Positions 25,885 through 36,700 of a stretch of DNA of 64,000 bases are shown piece after piece. The stretch covers positions 4,440,754 to 4,504,753 of the forward strand of contig PTEX01000003.1 in NCBI GenBank assembly GCA_003342815.1. Reading direction: 5' to 3'. This DNA comes from Eudromia elegans. Its lineage: Eukaryota; Chordata; Aves; Tinamiformes; Tinamidae. The notes under the pieces were generated by a model. It was not told the origin of the DNA and did not search any database. It saw only the letters and a list, made by a program, of their open reading frames with translations. Each line of letters starts with the position of its first letter. Within the stretch, counting starts at the first letter, position 1. The position numbers and the translations under genes are program-made.

Positions 25885-25965
25885 AAGCATGAGAAGTTTA
25901 AATGACCTGTCCCAGACCACACAGCTAGGCAGAATACACTCCTGAGTTCCTGTTCCACATTGCTT
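25885..25965 (+). mobile_element. MIR-like SINE fragment
   Basis: The order GCATGAGAAGTTTAAATGAC, CTGTCCCAGACC, CACACAGCTAGGCAGA, CTGAGTTCCTG follows the MIR consensus region: GAGGTTAAGTGACTTGCCC, then AAGGTCACACAGCTAG, then a TGAACCCAGG-type block. MIR is an ancient tRNA-derived SINE of amniotes, propagated by L2 LINEs. The copy is short and highly diverged; the CACACAGCTAG core carries most of the evidence. Confidence 0.6.
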
Positions 25966-26786
25966 GAAACTTCAAATTAATCCTTCCTCTGACATCTAAC
26001 GCAGTAGAGAAAGGTAAAAATGATGGTCATTCCTTTGTTTTCAGTGTGTCTTCGCCTTTCATTTTATAACTAAAAGAGAGAAGGAGAGGTGAAGGAGGAA
26101 AAAAAAAATGGAAGAGAGAAAAAAAGGATTTAAAAATTCCACCATATTTTGTTTAAAGGGGAAAACAACAGATCTGCTGTGTACCAAAAGAAAGAATAGC
26201 TTTCCTTAATAGAGATGGTCACTAAAGAAAATAAAAGAGAGAATTCATTGTTTTTGCCATTTCCAGGGCCCTGTTATTATTAAGTTACAGGAGTTGTGTA
26301 ATCACACCTAGACACGATCAGTTTATCATTCCTCTTATTCCCTTCACATAGATTTGATTTTATAAAGTGCTGAGGAAAAGGAAATTGAGATTACAGTACT
26401 TACAGATGTCCTGAGAACTCTGGAAATTGTTGATGGAATAAACTGTCCTGAGAGATCATCTTTCCTTCATTTCAAAGCATGTATTCCCTAATTTGGCTGA
26501 TGCTGAGAGATGTTTTCTTCACGGGCCTTCTGTCCCTTCCACTTTGGCAAGCAACGGAAGAAGATGATATAAGACACACTGGTCTAAATTCAAGCACATG
26601 CAACTTTGTCTTTAATTCATGTTTGGAAGGAGAAGTTGTTTCTACTATGTAAATAAATCACACCCTCTACAAAATCTTTTCTATGGCTGTCTGACAGTAA
26701 TCCTCAATGAAAAAAAAAATGTATTTTTTATCATGCATAATCTGAGAAAACTGTCCCTTTGTCATGAGAAAGGAATAGGGCTGTCT
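25966..26786. other. Unique sequence with purine-rich tract
   Basis: A purine-rich stretch lies at about 26068-26130 (AAAAGAGAGAAGGAGAGGTG and following). Nothing else was recognised. Confidence 0.45.
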
Positions 26787-27024
26787 CCTTTTCTTTTCTT
26801 TTCTTTTCTTTTCTTTTCTTTTCTTTTCTTTTCTTTTCTTTTCTTTTCTTTTCTTTTCTTTTCTTTTCTTTTCTTTCCTTTCCTTTCCTTTCCTTTCCTT
26901 TCCTTTCCTTTCCTTTCCTTTNNNNNNNNNNNNNNNNNNNNCCTTTCCTTTCCTTTCCTTTCCTTTCCTTTCCTTTCCTTTCCTTTCCTTTCCTTTCCTT
27001 TTCTTTTCTTTTCTTTTCTTTTCT
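26787..27024. repeat. (TTTTC)n/(TTTCC)n mosaic microsatellite with assembly gap
   Basis: A long pure polypyrimidine pentanucleotide array. TTTTC units run to about 26873, TTTCC units from about 26874 to 27000, then TTTTC units to 27024. Twenty N bases at 26922-26941 mark an unresolved gap, so the true length is unknown. The complementary strand reads AAAAG/AAAGG. Such polypurine-polypyrimidine tracts can form triplex DNA and are hard to sequence. The long Lys/Arg/Glu/Gly and Phe/Leu/Ser open frames across it are artefacts of the repeat. Confidence 0.99.
26922..26941. other. Assembly gap (20 N)
   Basis: Twenty consecutive undetermined bases inside the TTTCC part of the microsatellite. A round number suggests a placeholder, not a measured gap. 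Confidence 1.
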
Positions 27025-28099
27025 CAAATTGTACAAATTGTAATGGCTTCATGTGTGGGGTTTTTTTTTTTCCAGTATGAATTTAGTGCTGATGAAAGAT
27101 GCCAGCTTAGCAGCTTGGGAAATTGAAGTCTTTTATTCATCTAGAGAATGAGAACAACACAATGATCATAGCGTAGAGTACCACCAAAGTCAATGAGACT
27201 TGATAGGGACAGAAGAATTATTTCAGGCAAATAGCTTGTTCCCTTCAGGTATATAATTTTTAGTCTCCCCAAAGACTTTTCCAGCACTGTGCCTGCCAAA
27301 CGTGGTATATTCCTGAAAAATGTTTGCCTAAAAATTTTAAGAGTTTCTTTATCCCCTCTGCTAAGCCAAAATATGAATATTCTTGATTTTAGAATGGGCA
27401 AATAGGTCATTCTCTGGTAGTGAACTGATTTCAAGGTTTGGATGCTAAGTTGTGTGCTAAATTACATTATTTGGTAAGTCACTGCAATGCAGTCTAGAGT
27501 GACATTATATACTGAAAAAAGACAGACCTTGATGTGTGCTAGGTATAATGCAAAGTGCTTGAAACTGGATATGTCATATGTAAAATAAAGTACAACTTCA
27601 GCCCTTGAAGGATTTCTCAAAACCCTTTTAAAATGCTACATCAACAAAGAGCTCTGATGTTTGTAGCAAAGCTTTAATACAGAAGCCCTTGTTATTTCGA
27701 AGTTATACTGAACAGTTTCTGCCATGAGTGCTTTAAACATCTATTTGTCATACAGTGTGTGAACTTAAACTCTTGTCTGCATTGAACACTGTTACTGAAC
27801 TGTGAAGACAAAGCAAATGTGACTCAGAGTATTTGATAATAGTCCTTAGATGATTTAAATAAAGATACTGAAGGTCCCTTGGCTACTGATAGATAAAATT
27901 GAGATTACATCCTTGATGTTCTCTAAGTTTTTAACTGTAAACATGCTCTTCAGTAGATCTCTCCTTTCCTCTAGTATTGAAAATAGCTTTCTTCAGGATA
28001 TCAAAAGCACATCTGTTGATAACAAAATATATGACAATACTGTTGACATTGATAATAGTTTTGATAAATATTATGTTGTTGACAATATGTACTCGCCTC
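27025..28099. other. Unique AT-rich stretch
   Basis: Nothing gene-like was recognised between the microsatellite and the CR1 tail at 28.1 kb. A CAAAGTCAATGAGACTTGAT stretch near 27185 faintly resembles an ancient amniote repeat but is too short to call. Confidence 0.45.
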
Positions 28100-28208
28100 A
28101 ACTTGATCTTGTGCGGTGTGCTCTAGGTGACCCTGCTTGTTCTGGAGGGTTGGATTAGATGATCTGCAGAGGTCCCTTCCTCCTTTTAATCATTCTGCAA
28201 TTCTCTAT
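28100..28208 (+). mobile_element. CR1 3'-end fragment
   Basis: GTGCTCTAGGTGACCCTGCT, then GGAGGGTTGGATTAGATGAT, CTGCAGAGGTCCCTTCC and ATTCTGCAATTCT form a plus-strand CR1 3' end. Only about 100 bp remain: the last codons of ORF2, the 3' untranslated region and a decayed octamer tail. Confidence 0.85.
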
Positions 28209-30559
28209 GTTAATAGCACGGCACAGAGAAATGCTTAAGCGTTGTCCATGGCGTGAGTGCTGGGCTATGTGACCTATGGTCGTCCCGGCCTAATGTGGGA
28301 CTTCATGTGGTGAGTGCTCCTCTCCAGCTCAGGCCAGGCTGTAAGTCCAGGGTAACTGGAGAACCAGCATCAGAAAGTTCCCCTGCACTGTATTTTAGAT
28401 GTAGCCTGAGAATACTTTTAGAAGTAAATCTGAATATCTTTGGCCAGCTAATATGTGCTCAGCAACGGTAAGGAGCAAATTAGCTGAGAGACAGAAAAAA
28501 AAAAAAAAAAAAAAAAAAGAGAAGCACAATTTTAATTTACACTTTGCTATTACTTGCTCCTCTTGCTCTATTCCTCTTTTTCAGATCTTTGGTGGGGATT
28601 TAACTAACTTAAGACTTCCTTGAATGCCTCAAATGTAGCTTTGGAAGGGCAGGTTCAGAGCGCACGTAGAAAGCCAAGGGATTCGCACGGCTGCTGGTGG
28701 GTGTGAGCCCGAGTGCATCGCAGCGAACACAAACGAGAACGAAGTTGGAGGGAAGCTAGGTCAGTGTAGTGCACCCCTGGGAGGAGGGGAGGCGGAAGAA
28801 GGTGTAAAACACACCAGCTCAGACTCCCTCTAGAATTGCAGAACTCAGATTCACATCTGAATTTGGCTCCCATTGCCTGACTCAGAAGAGTGAACTCTCT
28901 CCAAGTCTGGAGGCACCGGTACATTCTGTGCAAAATCCTTAAAGGGATCCTGTTAAGAGCGTCTAGCCCACAAATTAACTTAGCCTGACATATCTTAGGT
29001 TTTACTCTGGAGGCAGAGACTCTGGTCAAAGAATCCGTGCAGTAGAAATGAGGAAAACAGAAGGGGTTGCTCTGTGCCCTGCCACAGCAAACCTCTGCAG
29101 CCCTGCAGAGCCAGTGGATGCCACGCAGGCTGTGCTGCTGGGAAGTGCCCTGGGCATTTGTGCTGAAGGGACCTTGGCTTTTTTTATAGATGAGGGAAAG
29201 GGAAAGATATTTAGACATTGTGCTGAAGCACACACATGTTGCAGTGAAGGCTCTGGGATCCTAATAGTAAGAGATAATATAAAGAGCACATGACAAAACA
29301 GAGGCTTGCTAGCCTTCTGATGTGTCACAACTACACATATTGCAAAGATAAAGCTCTGCAAGTTAGAACTGCTGCTACCATCTCCATAAGAACTCATGAG
29401 AAAGTGAAAAGACAAACAAAAAGTATTAGTGCTGGAAGTTGGCGTGGGATTTTAAATTCAGAATCAGATTTAACGAAAGAAGAGGTTTTGCAGCAAGACC
29501 TATGTCCCCACAGAAGCTGGGTCCTGTCTTCATGAAGGACCCTATTGCTTAGTGATTTAAACTAAGGACAAGCAGACTAAATTACTGTGGCATCTCTCTC
29601 AGCAGTCAGGGCTCAGTCAGTGACCAGCAGCCCCTCTCAGCACTCAGGTAGGGTGACCAAATTTGCCTCAGCAGAGGCAAGGTTAATTCAAATCTAAGAG
29701 GAGAAATCTAAATCGCTAGCAAGGTCTTTGATCTGAAATGTAATGCTAGGTAAATGACTGCATAGTTCTGCTGCCCAGGAAGGTAACAGGACTGTGCTGT
29801 GACTCCCTGTCCCAAGTTTGAGTTTGTTTCTTGTCCTTTCATCCATAGGCTGCCTAGGGCAGCCTGACCCGGATTCAATGCCTTGTCCAACTAAGTGCAC
29901 TGTGTGGCACTAACAGGGCTTGACTGAAGAACGTCTTTCCTTCTACCTCTCTCCAGAGCTGCCTTGGAATAAGGCACCTTCAGAAAATCAGAGCCTCTCA
30001 ATTTCAAAATAATTGGGAAGAACTTTTGATTTTGCTAACATTAACCCTAAGACTGAAGAAGTTTAGGATTTCTTTCACTTTATTTCCTTCTTTCCTCAAT
30101 CCTGAGTGCAAGAAAAGAAGGCTTCGGTACTCCTCCTTCATCTCCATCTCACTCTTCCTCCCTCAAAGACAAGTAGGTTTGGACAAAATCTGGAAGGATA
30201 TTGTCCTGCCATATCTCCCAAAAAGTTGGGGAGGGAGGTTGTTTATTTGTTTGTTTGTTTTGACATCTAGAACTTTCATCACTGAGAACAAATGGCTTGA
30301 GTTCTGATCTACTCATAGCCAAGAACAACACAGATTTCTGTATAAAAAACAAGCATAATGCCAGAAATTAGAAATGTGAAACTAGAATGCTATTTTCTGT
30401 CAAATCAATGGGAGAATGAAGAAATCAGAAATGTTAATAAGGATTCAAGCTCTGTTTTGAACTCTTCTTGCTCTAAGAAGTGATGTCCAGGAGCTCCCTA
30501 AATGACACCTGTGTAGTATAATACAGCATCATAAATGAGCACTCTCCTCCATCTGCCCA
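28209..30559. other. Unique stretch with one long poly-A
   Basis: It holds a 24-A run at 28495-28518 and a somewhat GC-richer segment (28620-29260) with an open minus-strand frame of 192 codons that I could not assign. No splice pattern or known domain was seen. Confidence 0.4.
28495..28518. repeat. Poly-A tract, 24 A
   Basis: An uninterrupted run of 24 A preceded by GCTGAGAGACAG. It could be the tail of a retroposed transcript lying upstream, but the preceding 300 bp matched no gene I know and no target-site duplication was found by eye. Confidence 0.95.
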
Positions 30560-30950
30560 ACTGGGGTCCTGAATGGCCGCAACCACACAGGGGATCCCCT
30601 CAAGCCGTGCAGCTGACTCCAGTGAAGACGGGCAGAAGGAGCAGCAGCAGGACAGCGGGGTTTTCACCCCGAAAGGCAGAGCAAGGTGGAAGCGCGGGGA
30701 GGCGGCGAGCAGCGTCAGCAGCTCGAGGCAGCACGAAGTGTCTGTGAGAGAGAGCAGAGCAGCAGCCCAGCGCAGCTGTGTCCCACGGACCGCATTTGTA
30801 ATGACTCGGCACGGCACATGCCAGAACGCGCCTGCCCCCGCAACCGTAGAATTTGTGACTGGATGCTTCGGGCCAAATTAATCCCCAGTGCAAGCTCGGG
30901 AAAAGTCAGGGGAGCGAGAGGCACAAAGAATGTGGCCCTTTATTAGCATC
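30560..30950. promoter_or_regulatory. CpG-rich patch, possible promoter or enhancer
   Basis: By hand count there are about 24 CpG dinucleotides in roughly 390 bp, far above the AT-rich surroundings. The patch contains TTAATCCCC (30878-30886, an Otx/Pitx-type core). It is followed by two plus-strand CCAAT motifs at 30963-30967 and 30991-30995. Several short frames overlap here on both strands, as expected of GC-rich DNA, and none has a recognisable domain. No TATA box stands at a convincing distance. It could also be a decayed GC-rich repeat or LTR. Confidence 0.4.
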
Positions 30951-32699
30951 ATGGTTTGGAAGCCAATTTTTGTGCATGAAGAAACGACAACCAATCAAAA
31001 TAATGTCAAAACAGATGAGGACTTCTCCTTCTAAGAAAGCCTGAGCCCAGAGTTACTCGTCTTTATTTCCTGCTGCCCCTGCTAGTGACGAGTGTGTCTA
31101 ACGAGAATCCAAAGCCTATTAATTACCTTTCACTAAAGAAACAGAACGAATATCTTCCCGAGAAAGGACTCTGAATTTTGGTCAGCTTCATGGACATGGG
31201 CCAAGAGATTAGTACTAGGTCATGCAAGGGAAAGATCAGCCCTAGGCCTGCTGCAAGTCCACACTGAATGTGGGGAAAGTTTTCCAGAATTACACCCGAA
31301 AACTGTGCAGTGTAATATGATAGAACAGGTAGCAGCTGCCAGCTTTTGGAGGATGGTACACAAACATATGTTTGGGCAACTTCATGCAGACTTTCGTAGC
31401 TTATAAAGATGACACCTGAAGAAGCACACTTTCAAGCACCAAAGTCTCTGTTTTTTTGTGAGGGTGATTAATACTGGTTGGAAAGTGAGCAGTAATGGTG
31501 CTGAAAACTGGGAAAAATAAACTTCAATAAAAGTCTCTGCAAAAAGCAGACGTTCTCAGAAAATGTTTAGTCCAAAGCCAATTTTCCTTTGAGAAAAAGC
31601 ATGAAAAAAAGCAATCAGCCCAAACACTGACTAGCTCAGCTTTTTGCTTGCTGCCAGGCACTTAGAGGTGCAAATAATCCAGATTTCCATTCAGAAGTGA
31701 ACTGCAGGCGCAGGTTTGACTGAAATCCAACTACAAGAGAAAGATGCAAAGCAGGTCTTCAGGGTGCAAATTGCAATCCCATTAAGAGGGTTTTGTATGT
31801 TTATGCTTCAAGTATGTACAACTTAAAGTATGTAAGATTTTGATGCTTGGCCACGTAGAGCTAAATGAAAACAGGCTGTTAAGGGAAAGAGAAAGGAAAT
31901 GAAGATAACTTCAAGCTGAAAGATAACTTCAGGCTGAAAATACCAAGTGGTCTTTGAGGAAACAATAGGGATGCTATTAGTTGTAAAATATCCTGTAGGT
32001 TCCAGCAAGTTGGCAGTATTTAACTTTTCAAGCCTGCAACCAGAATCAAAGAGGACATCAAGTCATCAAAGCAACCAGCACCTAGAGATCAGAGGAGCTG
32101 AAAGTAATGAGGAGAGTGTCAGTGAATGCTGGCAGCTGGACTGAAACCCAGAGACCAGGCTGGAGCTCCACACGCTGCACCCGAGAGCCAGGACGGAGAT
32201 AACTGGGTTGCGGAGGAGATGACACTTGCAGGAGAAGGGCAAATTCTTGCCTTAGGTAAGGATTTAGGTGCCTGTAGATGATGAGCTTGCTGTGTGCTCC
32301 TTCATGGTCTACGCTTCTTTGAGTTCATTGCACTTACGTGCAGAGTATCATTATTGGGGGGATACCAAATAATTATATAGCTAGATACAGGAACTACAAT
32401 CAACTCTTAAATGGTTACTGCTCAAAGTAACCAATCAATAATAAGAGCTATAATTCAATGATGTGCATTTTTGCATTCTTATTTACTGGTTACCACAAAT
32501 ATATACAAATGTATAGTAGCACTTAGCCAAGAAGAGCTGCAAAAGAGAAATAAAAAGAAACTAGTTTATATTCAAATCAGTGCCTTATATAAAGTATTCA
32601 AGGCTACTTTTTTTAAAAAATTAAATATTTTAGATCAAAACATCTGCTTGAATTCTGTTTCAACATGATTCAATTACACTTTAGCTTTTAATACATTTT
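30951..32699. other. Unique AT-rich stretch
   Basis: Nothing recognised except an 18-bp tandem duplication (AGATAACTTCAAGCTGAA then AGATAACTTCAGGCTGAA) at 31903-31938. Confidence 0.5.
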
Positions 32700-32784
32700 G
32701 AAAATAAAATAAATAAAATAAAATAAAATAAAATAAAATAAAATAAAATAAAATAAAATAAAATAAAATAAAATAATAAAATAA
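32700..32784. repeat. (AAAAT)n pentanucleotide microsatellite
   Basis: About 15 AAAAT units with AAAT and AAT variants at the edges. The complement reads TTTTA units. No retroposed body is recognisable next to it. Confidence 0.97.
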
Positions 32785-33299
32785 TCAGATGTGGCACTGC
32801 TGCTGCCAGCTACAGAAATGCTTCTCCTACCCGGCTTGCTCAGGACTTGCTCCGGCACCTATGAGCACCAGTCCCATCCACAACTGCCTCTAGCAGGGCA
32901 GGGCTTGTCCCCACGAAGAGCTGGCCACCCTCCACCTGCACACAGAGAAGCATGTTCAGAGTAACCTAGATCACCCCCCGTTGTCCCCATCTGGGGGTGG
33001 TGGGCAGGATGGACGTGCATAAACGTCCTCATCTCCCCTTTCTCCTCTGCCACATCCTACCCTCTTCTTGGTCTTGCCATCCGCTCTTGCTATATGTTAG
33101 CCTGATGCTGCCCAGCCTAACTTCTGACTCAGTCTTCTCAAACTATGTTTATATAAGAAAATCTGATCACTTCAGTGCACATTCCAACTAACTTGCTGAT
33201 GTTTCAAGGGACAACAAATTTATTAGCACCAACTCAGATCAGGTGGCCTTGGTGCCAAAGCGCATGCCTTGGCATACATACTTTGCCAGCACAGATGAA
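32785..33299. other. Unique sequence upstream of the Gypsy fossil
   Basis: A GC-richer segment at 32790-33110 holds no recognisable coding sequence. The part nearest 33200-33299 may belong to the same retroelement as the reverse transcriptase fragment that follows, but it could not be matched. Confidence 0.4.
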
Positions 33300-33712
33300 G
33301 CCACAAGAACCAAGACATATCATGTAGAATTAAATAAATACATAAAAGAGAATATTGTCCAATATCTACAAGGAAATTTTGGAGGATATGACTGATGCCA
33401 AATATTTTTTTGTACTCAATGTGTCAGCAGGGTTCTGGCAGGTGCCCTTAGGAAAAAATACAAGCACATATTTGTGCACATTCAACACCCTCTTTGGGAG
33501 ATGCTGTTTCTTCAAACTGCCATATGGGTTGTATTCAGTATCCAAGGTGTTTTACCGGAAAATAAAATATTTTTTTATCATCTACAGAGTCCTTAAGCCT
33601 GAACAGATGAGGAAAAGTAATAAAACAACATGACAAAAGACTCCAAGCAGCTTTTGAAATGACTATATCTGCTACAGTGAAGCTAAACAAGCATTAACAT
33701 TAAGCAAAATGC
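33300..33712 (+). pseudogene. Ty3/Gypsy-type reverse transcriptase fragment
   Basis: Translated pieces follow the Ty3/Gypsy RT order. First comes LNKYIKENI (the DLNK region), then, after a frameshift, EILEDMTDAKYF leading into VLNVSAGFWQVPL (motif A; the usual VLDA aspartate reads as N). TFNTLFGRCCFFKLPYGL (motif B, FNTPFGR and LPFG type) and VFYRKI come next. About 15 codons on, HDKRLQAAFEMT and VKLNK resemble the segment after the catalytic YxDD box. The YxDD motif itself is missing, apparently deleted. The fragment has at least one frameshift and, near its 3' end, two in-frame stops. In a live element this enzyme copies the retrotransposon RNA into DNA. No protease, integrase, gag or LTR was identified nearby. 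A retroviral origin is less likely, because the motif wording is that of Gypsy elements. It is a fossil with no expected function. Confidence 0.8.
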
Positions 33713-36700
33713 TAATAGCACACCTGCAAGAGAAATTCTGACAACACATTGCACAGGTAAATTTTGGTATATGTGGGCTGTGACTAACTTGTCTGCTCCA
33801 ACAAGTGAAGGTAACCAGGTTCCTGGTAGTCCAGAAGAAAAATTGTGCTTTAAAACTTTATCAAACCACCTGAGAAACTGAGATTGTGAAAGAGGGCTCA
33901 GTTCTGAGACAGACCAGCACTGTGTGTCCAACAGACTTCCTAAGCTGCCTGCTAAGGAGGTGCTAGCACAGGGCTCTCAGGACATGCAGGTCCAAACCTG
34001 AAGGGCAATTAGCTCTGGACATTGACTGAAAGATGACTATTAGATGTCACTGGGTGGTGATCCTCTTCCCAAGCTGTGGAGTTTCAGATATTTACTTGAG
34101 AAAGAGCAGTGTTATGATTTTAAACTAAGCAAGAATAGTGTATTCCTGTAAAAAATAGTGCCCTGCCAAGCTCTTCACCACAAAAACACAAAACTTTCCT
34201 TTTTTTCCACCTTTTTTTTTCCAGCTCACAAGCAAAATTTTGCATTTGAACATAAAGCCAGAGAGGATAGGAATGTCCTGGAGCATTTGACAAAAATGTG
34301 GAGGTCCTCAGCCCTCAGTCAGAGATGTCTTATCTATAATTCAGTTGGGTGGCTGCAGGCTCCATGATCAACAACATGATCCCAAGAATGGCTGGTGGGA
34401 GACCCGCTGCAGAAGGCAGTTCTAGATAGTGGTGCCAAGGGCTGCAAGGACACATTCCTGGCACCTTCCCTCAATATCAGCGTGATCTTTCGTCTCTGGC
34501 AGAAAGCACTCATCACAGACGGCAATCATATCCCTGGATACCAGGATTTGTTGAAGACTTCTCCAAACAGCAGCAGGGATTGAAGCACAGGCCAGAGAGT
34601 TGGCACTGTCTTGCCTGAGAATATCTTAATTGAGCAGTAGTAAAATCCAACTGACTCAGCTATGCCTCATGACACGACACTGTGCTCTCCATATAATATC
34701 ACGGTCACCAAAGATTAGCCAAATTGTGCCACTTGCTAGGCTGTCAGAAATTTTGTATGATTTATATATTGCTCACTGTTGTTTTTATATTAGCTGGAGA
34801 AAGATAATATAGGGATTCTCACCTTAATTAACGGTTTCAGCCAGTTTTCATGTCGTGCAGAGCTTCCCATCACACGGTACTGATAATTTAGCATCATGGC
34901 TTTAAAATATGTGACCTGTTAGATTTCTTGGCTTGGAATGACTTCTGGTCAAGACATTGTGCTCAGCCATGGATATCTGCACCCTGAGTGCCTCACACTC
35001 CGTCTATCCCACAGTTCCTCTCAGTATGCCAAACAGAATAAGAGTCACTTTTTGAGCATAGTGGCATAATAAATGTGGAGCTTCTTATAGGAAATGAAAA
35101 GGCTAGGTCCATTTTGATCTAGACAAGGAGTTGGCTGGTTAAACCACAAAAGAATCAAAACACAATGACCCACTGTTTAAATCAAGACTGATAATGAAGA
35201 GGAAGAAAAAATTAATCAAACAGTGATTTAGCTATTCCACTCTAAGAAGTCAGACATTTCCTTTTATAAATAACTGATATAAAACAATAGATGGTGGCGC
35301 AAGGGGACTCCAGAATATATTGTTTTCATCAGTGTTGTGTTTGGGGATTAGAGGAACTTGTAATTATGATATTTTAGCAAAGTCTGGTTTTGGCAGCTTT
35401 TTCAGCATCCACACGCAGAATGAAATGTCACTTCAAAATATCAAACTATCAGTACATCTCATCCTGCTGTTTCTCCTGAGCTTCATTCCATTGATTTTCA
35501 GATCACTGAGTGATTTAGAATACCAGTGTTTCAGAAATAGAATATATATGTTGGCATTTCAAATCTAACATTTTACTCAAAAATGCATTGCATAAATCAG
35601 CAGATTGTTTAACAGGAAGCAGCTACAGGGATTAACAAACCTGACTTACCTGTGAAGTTAATGGAAGAATCCAAGTCAACGGACTTTTTAAAAAAACAGA
35701 AATAAACTACATGATTTGGTTTCAAGATTTAAATTCATTTCACAAAGAAAAGATCTGGGGAAAAAAACTATTTGAAGGAAAAGTAGCACAAGAATCAGAA
35801 CTGATTGGTACTCCTTTAAGTATTTGTTTTATTGTTTGAATAAATTGGAGTATCAATGCTGTCAGAGGAACTGTCACAATTTTCTATGGAAAGCATGTTT
35901 TGTTAAACGGACTTCAATCTAGAGATCCCTTGATCATTAAAATTCTCAATAATCAAAACAGGGTCAAAAGGTAAATAAATGAAACAAAATCCAGTGATTA
36001 CGAAAATAAACAACTGAGCAGTAGATGGTAATTTTATGAAGCATGTGCAGTAGTTCATACTGCAAGAGTGGGAGGACTGGGAAAAAACACTGTACTTGAA
36101 AAAAAGTTATTTGCCTGAATATGATCTCTTAATTTTTTGGCTACTTTCATCCACCACAATTGTGTGGTCTGTTTTTCAGAGAAAGAAGAAGCCAACTGAA
36201 CTTCCTTTGGCCACAGTTATATTGTCTCCAGAGTGGAGTCAGGTTTCTCTTAAATAACTGAAGGCAAGATCGTTGTCTTATATTATGTGTGTTGTTACCA
36301 AAGCTATCGTGGATAAAGACCATACCCAAGCCATAGCAGACTGTACCAAGTCCAAAAAATATGTCCTATCCTTCAGAAAAAAAAAAATTAGTTTTCCATT
36401 ATACAACTGAGAAAACATCTGTTGCTAATCCATGTAGTTTTAGAAGATCGACTAGTAGCTTTACCTCTCTAGAGACAGATTGATTTAACAAGCAAAATAT
36501 TAATTTCAAGAAAAATTCTTTACCAGCACCTCAGTGCCTTCTCTGTATCCTGGATATACAAAGATAAAGAAGGAGGATATACTAGATTCCAACAGGAGAC
36601 ATTACAATTTGGACTGGAAACCTCTCTGCTTGTTCAAGAACACAATCTTGAATTTACCTACAAGGCTTTATTTTCTTATCATTTACTCATGCTATCTCAA

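Noticed and set aside
26619..27080. Long Phe/Leu/Ser frame and opposing Lys/Arg/Glu/Gly frames
   Set aside because: They are translations of the pentanucleotide microsatellite across a run of N and carry no gene signal.
28655..29233. Open frame of 192 codons on the minus strand
   Set aside because: No recognisable domain. The residues are Cys/Leu/Ser-rich, as in read-through of GC-richer noncoding DNA, and overlapping frames exist on the other strand.
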